In this document: positions 8,072 through 11,073 of the stretch, piece by piece
Layout: each line of letters begins with the position of its first letter
How positions within the stretch are numbered: the stretch's first letter is position 1
NCBI GenBank assembly: GCA_937907555.1
Contig: CALEST010000387.1
Span: 1-11,073 of the forward strand
Reading direction: 5' to 3'
DNA: 11,073 nt
Origin: an uncultured Sediminibacterium sp.
GTDB lineage: Bacteria > Bacteroidota > Bacteroidia > Chitinophagales > Chitinophagaceae
Notes under the pieces: model-generated
Database searches by the model: none
What the model saw: the letters and a program-made list of their open reading frames with translations, nothing else
What the model was told of the DNA's origin: nothing
Translations under genes and position numbers: made by a program

Positions 8072-8079
8072 CAAAGATA
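8072..8079 (-). promoter_or_regulatory. Bacteroidota -7 promoter element of the RIC operon
   Basis: The minus strand reads TATCTTTG, a full match to the Bacteroidota -7 consensus TAnnTTTG. It lies 30 bp before the chosen RIC start codon and predicts transcription starting near 8067. No TTTG -33 box is found 19-21 bp upstream; that position is occupied by a large palindrome, as expected for a regulated promoter. Confidence 0.55.
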
Positions 8080-8091
8080 TAGTTTTTGAAC

Positions 8092-8117
8092 AATAAAAGT
8101 ATTTAAATACTTTTATT
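8092..8117. promoter_or_regulatory. Perfect 26-bp palindrome, candidate operator of the RIC operon
   Basis: Half-site AATAAAAGTATTT is followed directly by its exact reverse complement, centred at 8104.5. The centre lies roughly 37 bp upstream of the predicted RIC transcription start and covers the expected -33 position. AT-rich palindromes of this kind are used by Rrf2 repressors such as NsrR, and the operon encodes an Rrf2 protein. The pairing of this site with that regulator is inference; an activator of the Crp/Fnr family is an alternative. Confidence 0.6.
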
Positions 8118-8122
8118 TTAGT

Positions 8123-8137
8123 TTAAATGACATTTAA
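8123..8137. promoter_or_regulatory. Second palindrome (7-1-7) in the divergent control region
   Basis: TTAAATG-A-CATTTAA is a perfect 7-bp inverted repeat around one central base, 25.5 bp from the centre of the neighbouring 26-bp palindrome. That is between two and two and a half helical turns away. It lies between the RIC operon and the glutamate-synthase-like unit, so it could serve either. AT-richness makes a chance palindrome possible. Confidence 0.4.
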
Positions 8138-8158
8138 CAGACAAATAGGAGGAGGGGA

Positions 8159-8251
8159 ATGAGAACAGTTTCCTACATTTGCATTGTGATAGTAATTTGT
8201 ATATATAGCTTCTCCAGACCAAAAGCCTTTGGTACGATCACCCCGGCCTGA
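8159..8251 (+). CDS. Possible 30-codon hydrophobic leader ORF
   Basis: ATG 8159 is preceded at 6 bp by AGGAGG (8147-8152), an unusually complete Shine-Dalgarno sequence for this kind of genome. The 30-residue product begins MRTVSYICIVIVICIYSF, one hydrophobic segment like a signal peptide, then a short tail ending in TITPA. Its TGA (8249-8251) falls inside a GC-rich hairpin located before the FMN-binding glutamate-synthase-like gene. It could be a regulatory leader peptide, a tiny membrane peptide, a decayed gene start, or chance. A TAnnTTTG element at 8174-8181 lies inside it and, if active, would produce a transcript lacking this start. Confidence 0.3.
   Translation: MRTVSYICIVIVICIYSFSRPKAFGTITPA
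8174..8181 (+). promoter_or_regulatory. Candidate -7 promoter element for the glutamate-synthase-like unit
   Basis: TACATTTG fits TAnnTTTG. It predicts a start near 8186 and a leader of about 130 nt holding the hairpin at 8240-8274. No convincing TTTG box is seen 19-21 bp upstream, so the call is weak. Confidence 0.35.
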
Positions 8252-8274
8252 TAATAGTAGGTATCACCCGGGGT
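8240..8274 (+). promoter_or_regulatory. GC-rich leader hairpin (possible attenuator)
   Basis: ACCCCGG (8240-8246) pairs with CCGGGGT (8268-8274), and TGATA (8249-8253) with TATCA (8262-8266), giving 7 + 5 base pairs around an 8-nt loop. It stands out in an AT-rich region 42 bp before the next start codon. A smaller hairpin CCAAA/TTTGG (about 8219-8232) precedes it. The sequence after the stem is AT-rich but has no strong T run, so a simple terminator is uncertain. Confidence 0.45.
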
Positions 8275-8315
8275 AATACTTATACTATTTTATTCCACTT
8301 CAATTATTTTGAATC

Positions 8316-9875
8316 ATGTCACGAAATCAATCATCGATTTCGATTAGCGGTATTATTTTAATAACCGGTTTGGTTATCAATACCCTAATCATTAGATCCG
8401 CCTATTTAAACCCAAATTATTATTGGTGGTTAATTGTTAGTCTGCCAATATTGGGAGTTATTATATTCAATATAACCCAGAAAAAACATGCTATTCTACG
8501 CAACTACCCATTGGTAGGGTATTTGCGCTATTTCTTCGAATCCATACGTCCCGAATTTCGACAATACTTCTTTGAATCAGACGCGGATGGTAAGCCTTTT
8601 AACAGAAGACAAAGATCTATAGTATACCAGAGAGCCAAGAACGTAAGACAGACTGTTGCATTTGGGATGCAAACAGATCCTAATCAAGCCGGATATGAAT
8701 GGATGGCACACTCTATTTATCCGGTTCATATAAAGAATAAATCGCCCAGGGTGCTTGTTGGCAATAAACAATGCATGCAGCCCTATGATGCTAGCATTTT
8801 GAATATAGGGGCAATGAGTTTTGGAGCCTTAAGCAAAACTGCCATTGAATCTTTAAATGCCGGAGCGCAACTGGGAGGTTTCGCCCATAATACAGGGGAA
8901 GGAGGAATCAGTCCTTATCACTTAAAGGGTGGTGATTTAATCTGGCAAATTGGAACAGGATATTTCGGATGCAGAGATCATGCAGGAAATTTTGATGAAG
9001 TTCTTTTTCAACAAAACGCCAGCAGACCGAATGTAAAAATGATTGAATTAAAACTATCTCAGGGAGCCAAACCCGGGCATGGTGGAATACTACCAGCAGC
9101 AAAGAATACCCCTGAAATAGCATCCATCAGAAATGTACCTGTAAATTCAACCATTGTTTCTCCGCCAGCGCATACTGCATTTTCAGACGCTAAAGGCCTG
9201 ATTTATTTTTTGGAAACATTAAGACAATTATCAGGAGGGAAGCCGGTGGGTTTTAAAATTTGCATTGGCAGTAAACAGGAATTTACAGATATCTGTCAGG
9301 AAATGAAACTAACGGGTATTGTACCTGATTTTATTACGATTGATGGGGCAGAAGGAGGAACGGGTGCAGCTCCTCTGGAGTTTACAGATAATGTGGGCAT
9401 GCCTTTGATGGAAGCATTGAGTTTTGTTTCTACTACCCTAACCAAAATGGGTCTGAAAAAACATATCAGATTAATTGCAGCCGGTAAAATTATCACAGGC
9501 TTTGATATACTTAAAGTAATATCCCTGGGGGCAGATATATGCTATAGCGCAAGGGGGATGATGTTTTCCCTGGGTTGTATTCAGGCACTCAAATGCGACA
9601 GTGGAAAATGCCCGGTAGGTATTGCAACACAGGAAGAAAATCTTTACAAAGGCCTGGATCCATCAGACAAAAAAGTAAGAGTAGCCAATTTTCATAAAAA
9701 TACCCTTCAGGCGGTGGTTGAATTAATGGAGTCCAGTGGATATAAGGAGTTATCAGATATTAAGTCTGCCAATATTTTCAGAAGGATCAGCCAGTTGGAA
9801 ACAAAATCGCTGGAAGAAATATACTTTAAAGACACCCTGGCAATCTCAACAAAAACCATGTCACAATTAAATTAA
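8316..9875 (+). CDS. Membrane-anchored FMN-binding glutamate synthase family protein (GltB-central/FMN domain)
   Basis: 519 residues. Two N-terminal hydrophobic segments (about 8-27 and 36-53) precede a soluble barrel domain like the FMN/synthase part of GltB. Visible motifs are GAMSFGALS (165-173), GEGG (194-197), QGAKPGHGG (249-257), VSPPAH (281-286), DGAEGGTGAAP (343-353) and AAGKIITG (388-395). Cysteines C421, C427 and C432 have the C-x5-C-x4-C spacing of the GltB 3Fe-4S cluster. There is no glutaminase domain and no C-terminal GltB helix domain, so it is not a full glutamate synthase; the natural reaction of this family is unclear, probably an FMN/Fe-S oxidoreductase. It is divergent from the RIC operon and co-oriented with the Rnk-like gene 4 bp downstream. 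Confidence 0.9.
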   Translation: MSRNQSSISISGIILITGLVINTLIIRSAYLNPNYYWWLIVSLPILGVIIFNITQKKHAILRNYPLVGYLRYFFESIRPEFRQYFFESDADGKPFNRRQRSIVYQRAKNVRQTVAFGMQTDPNQAGYEWMAHSIYPVHIKNKSPRVLVGNKQCMQPYDASILNIGAMSFGALSKTAIESLNAGAQLGGFAHNTGEGGISPYHLKGGDLIWQIGTGYFGCRDHAGNFDEVLFQQNASRPNVKMIELKLSQGAKPGHGGILPAAKNTPEIASIRNVPVNSTIVSPPAHTAFSDAKGLIYFLETLRQLSGGKPVGFKICIGSKQEFTDICQEMKLTGIVPDFITIDGAEGGTGAAPLEFTDNVGMPLMEALSFVSTTLTKMGLKKHIRLIAAGKIITGFDILKVISLGADICYSARGMMFSLGCIQALKCDSGKCPVGIATQEENLYKGLDPSDKKVRVANFHKNTLQAVVELMESSGYKELSDIKSANIFRRISQLETKSLEEIYFKDTLAISTKTMSQLN

Positions 9876-9879
9876 TCAT

Positions 9880-10281
9880 ATGAAGGAATCTACCAAACAA
9901 TTAATCCTTTTACAGGAAGATTATCAACTCCTGAAGAATCATACCAGATCGGTTGCTGAAAACGAATCCATAGAATCCAAAAGTGCACGTAAACTCGCAG
10001 CCGAATTGGATAACAATCCATTGGTACTGGAAAGAGCTGCATTTCCGAAAGATGTAATCAGAATTCATTCGGAAGTTACATTGCAAGACTTAAAGACTAA
10101 AAAAGAAGTCAGTTTCACATTGGTACTGCCCGGCGAAGCCAATGTTCAGTTAAAGAAAGTGTCTATTTATGCTCCCATGGGGACTGCAGTAATTGGGTAT
10201 AGAGAGGGGGATGAATTTATGTGGGAAATGCCATCAGGGGAGAGAGCCTATACCATCCTTCGCGTAACCAATCCGGATTAG
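9880..10281 (+). CDS. Rnk/GreA-C-like transcription factor (GreA/GreB family)
   Basis: 133 residues. Residues about 50-131 match the C-terminal FKBP-like domain of GreA/GreB and Rnk (AAFPKDVIRIHSEVTLQDL, VSFTLVLPGEAN, VSIYAPMGTAVIGYREGDEFMWEMPSG). The N-terminal part is a short helical stretch, too small for the long coiled coil with acidic tip that Gre factors insert into RNA polymerase. A Rnk-like, anti-Gre or polymerase-binding role is therefore more likely than transcript cleavage. These proteins are often annotated as nucleoside diphosphate kinase regulators. The ATG lies 4 bp after the stop of the glutamate-synthase-like gene, indicating a two-gene unit. The last codons and stop lie in the first copy of a 13-bp repeat. 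Confidence 0.85.
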   Translation: MKESTKQLILLQEDYQLLKNHTRSVAENESIESKSARKLAAELDNNPLVLERAAFPKDVIRIHSEVTLQDLKTKKEVSFTLVLPGEANVQLKKVSIYAPMGTAVIGYREGDEFMWEMPSGERAYTILRVTNPD

Positions 10282-10330
10282 CTTCGCCCACCTCTTTCAG
10301 AGGATTAGCTTCGCTGATCCCAATGGTGGG
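10275..10330 (+). repeat. 13-bp direct repeat within a cluster of small hairpins
   Basis: GGATTAGCTTCGC occurs at 10275-10287, spanning the TAG stop of the Rnk-like gene, and again at 10302-10314. Around the second copy, CCTCT-TTC-AGAGG (10291-10303) and GGATTAGC-TTC-GCTGATCC (10302-10320, one G-T pair) form hairpins with the same TTC loop. CCCACC (10287-10292) can pair with GGTGGG (10325-10330) as an alternative or enclosing stem. The function is unknown; it may be part of an interspersed repeat. Confidence 0.55.
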
Positions 10331-10354
10331 GAGGCTCAAAACAAACAGATGTCC

Positions 10355-10387
10355 GTTCGCTTTCAGCGAACTTTCATTTTTTATTTT
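10355..10387 (+). terminator. Rho-independent-like terminator of the glutamate-synthase-like/Rnk unit
   Basis: GTTCGCT-TTC-AGCGAAC (10355-10371) forms a 7-bp stem with a 3-nt loop, followed at once by a T-rich tract (10372-10387). It lies 74 bp after the Rnk-like stop, on the correct strand. Confidence 0.6.
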
Positions 10388-10424
10388 AGTCCGCTCAGCA
10401 AAGCAAGCTTTGCCGGCTCCCTAA

Positions 10425-10449
10425 AACAAAAATGCCAGCCAATGGCTGG
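10425..10449 (-). terminator. Rho-independent-like terminator of tRNA-Ser
   Basis: Read on the minus strand, CCAGCC-ATT-GGCTGG (10449 down to 10435) is a 6-bp stem followed by CATTTTTGTTTT (from 10434). It lies 14 bp beyond the tRNA CCA end. Confidence 0.6.
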
Positions 10450-10463
10450 ACATCTGTTTGTTT

Positions 10464-10551
10464 TGGCGGAGAGCGAGGGATTCGAACCCCCGGACCTGTT
10501 ACAGTCAACAGTTTTCAAGACTGCCGCAATCGACCACTCTGCCAGCTCTCC
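10464..10551 (-). tRNA. tRNA-Ser (anticodon UGA), CCA encoded
   Basis: The minus strand gives acceptor GGAGAGC (10551-10545) pairing with GCTCTCC (10474-10468), discriminator G at 10467 and an encoded CCA at 10466-10464. The anticodon loop CTTGAAA carries TGA at 10517-10515, with stem GCAGT/ACTGT. The T arm is GGGGG-TTCGAAT-CCCTC. A long variable arm, as expected for serine tRNAs, lies between them. It reads UCA codons and by wobble other UCN codons. Confidence 0.95.
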
Positions 10552-10555
10552 GCGG

Positions 10556-10587
10556 CAAAAGTAAGGGGTGAATTTTTTTTATCCAAA
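10556..10587 (-). promoter_or_regulatory. Bacteroidota promoter of tRNA-Ser (-33 TTTG, -7 TACTTTTG)
   Basis: On the minus strand TTTG (10587-10584) is followed after exactly 20 bp by TACTTTTG (10563-10556), an ideal match to the TTTG-N19-21-TAnnTTTG promoter. Only 4 bp separate the -7 box from the first base of the mature tRNA at 10551. Confidence 0.75.
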
Positions 10588-10606
10588 ACTTATTTTCATT
10601 CAAAGC

Positions 10607-10614
10607 TATATTTG
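10607..10614 (+). promoter_or_regulatory. Candidate -7 promoter element of the ABC exporter gene
   Basis: TATATTTG matches TAnnTTTG and ends 18 bp before the TTG start at 10633, predicting a leader of about 14 nt. No TTTG -33 box is seen at the right distance. The region between 10552 and 10632 is thus a compact divergent promoter shared with tRNA-Ser. Confidence 0.5.
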
Positions 10615-10632
10615 CATCCTAATTGAAAGTTT

Positions 10633-11073
10633 TTGAAAGAATTAGCCTCGTTAAATCATTATTTCTGGAAGTATAGAAAGCGTTTCTTTATTGGGATATT
10701 CTTTGTTATTGCCTCCAACTACTTTGCAGTTTTGGCACCACAGATTACCGGATACGTTATCAGTCTGGTTCAGCAAAGGCTTCCTGGCGCCAAGCCAGCT
10801 CCTGTATACCACGCAGAAGGAGATATCGTGAACAAATTCATTGCACTGGTTAGCAATAAAGACTGGAGTTTTGGCTGGTTAATTGCCTTTTGCAGCCTAA
10901 GTATTTTAGCCATAGCTGTTATAAGGGGGGTACTGATGTTCTTTATGCGTCAGACCATTATAGTCATGAGCAGACATATAGAATTTGATCAGAAAAATGA
11001 AGTTTATCAGCAATACCAGCGACTACACACGGCATTTTACAAACAAAACAGCACAGGCGATTTAATGAACAGA
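10633..11073 (+). CDS. ABC exporter (MsbA-like) transmembrane domain, N-terminal part, cut by window end
   Basis: 147 codons are present. The frame has a TGA at 10624-10626, then TTG at 10633 as the only sensible start, giving MKELASLNHYFWKYRKRFFIGIFFVIASNYFAVLAPQ with the TTG read as Met. The first membrane helix (about residues 17-35) is followed by an extracytoplasmic segment (VQQRLPGAKPAPVYHAEGD). The second helix (about 77-97, WLIAFCSLSILAIAVIRGVLM) leads into FFMRQTIIVMSRHIEFDQKNEVYQQYQRLHTAFYKQNSTGDLMNR. That cytoplasmic extension, with FY-xx-xSTGDLMNR, is the coupling-helix signature of type IV (MsbA-like) exporters. The nucleotide-binding domain lies outside the window, so the substrate cannot be judged; lipid or drug export is usual. 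Confidence 0.88.
   Translation, partial: MKELASLNHYFWKYRKRFFIGIFFVIASNYFAVLAPQITGYVISLVQQRLPGAKPAPVYHAEGDIVNKFIALVSNKDWSFGWLIAFCSLSILAIAVIRGVLMFFMRQTIIVMSRHIEFDQKNEVYQQYQRLHTAFYKQNSTGDLMNR

Larger units (their letters stand above)
10337..10465. repeat. 18-bp perfect inverted repeat enclosing two convergent terminators
   Basis: CAAAACAAACAGATGTCC at 10337-10354 is repeated exactly in inverse orientation at 10448-10465. The right arm overlaps the CCA end of tRNA-Ser by two bases. Between the arms lie terminator-like hairpins for each strand and a central palindrome GCAAAGC-AA-GCTTTGC (10398-10413) flanked by TTTTAG (10384-10389) and CTAAAA (10421-10426). It may be a small miniature element or a convergent terminator module. 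No transposase or target duplication is seen. Confidence 0.6.

Noticed and set aside
10221..10564. Two further short plus-strand ORFs through the repeat region
   Set aside because: They cross hairpins, both terminators and the tRNA, and show no domain-like composition.
10432..10626. Plus-strand ORF reading FGGERGIRTPG... over the tRNA
   Set aside because: It is antisense to tRNA-Ser; the GGERGIRTPG string is the familiar false translation of serine tRNA genes.
1..11073. CRISPR array, insertion sequence, phage or toxin-antitoxin genes
   Set aside because: No regularly spaced repeats, transposase-like or integrase-like reading frames, or small toxin-antitoxin pairs are visible on either strand.

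Overview
The window looks like a chromosomal segment of an aerobic member of the Bacteroidota, most plausibly a Chitinophagaceae-like genus. It carries a type IX secretion (CHU_C/gliding-type) C-terminal domain protein and a Cys-type sulfatase. Promoter-like TAnnTTTG elements sit upstream of several genes, Shine-Dalgarno sequences are nearly absent, and base composition is moderately AT-rich. No plasmid, phage or insertion-sequence genes are visible. Family-level placement is inference.

Left part, plus strand (1-4230). The tail of a MutS2-type protein is followed by a tight three-gene run: a large secreted Ig/PKD-like protein with a CHU_C sorting domain, a YhcH/YjgK/YiaL-type sugar protein, and a secreted sulfatase resembling N-acetylglucosamine-6-O-sulfatases. 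This reads as a small module for a sulfated or amino-sugar glycan.

Middle, minus strand (8041 down to 4219). Five genes are packed almost without gaps: a DUF2249-ScdA_N-hemerythrin protein of the RIC/YtfE iron-sulfur repair family, a DUF1858 + double DUF2249 protein, a polytopic heme-copper-oxidase-subunit-I/NnrS-like membrane protein, a DUF59/MIP18 iron-sulfur assembly factor, and an Rrf2 regulator with IscR/NsrR-type cluster ligands. Together they suggest a regulated response to nitric oxide or iron-sulfur damage. A Bacteroidota -7 element and two adjacent perfect palindromes precede the first gene. This is the most interesting system in the window.

Right part. Divergent from that operon is a two-gene unit: a membrane-anchored FMN-binding glutamate-synthase-like protein and a Rnk/GreA-C-like protein. 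Its leader contains a possible 30-codon ORF ending inside a GC-rich hairpin. A dense hairpin region with an 18-bp inverted repeat separates it from a minus-strand tRNA-Ser(UGA) with encoded CCA. The window ends in the first third of an ABC exporter gene starting with TTG.
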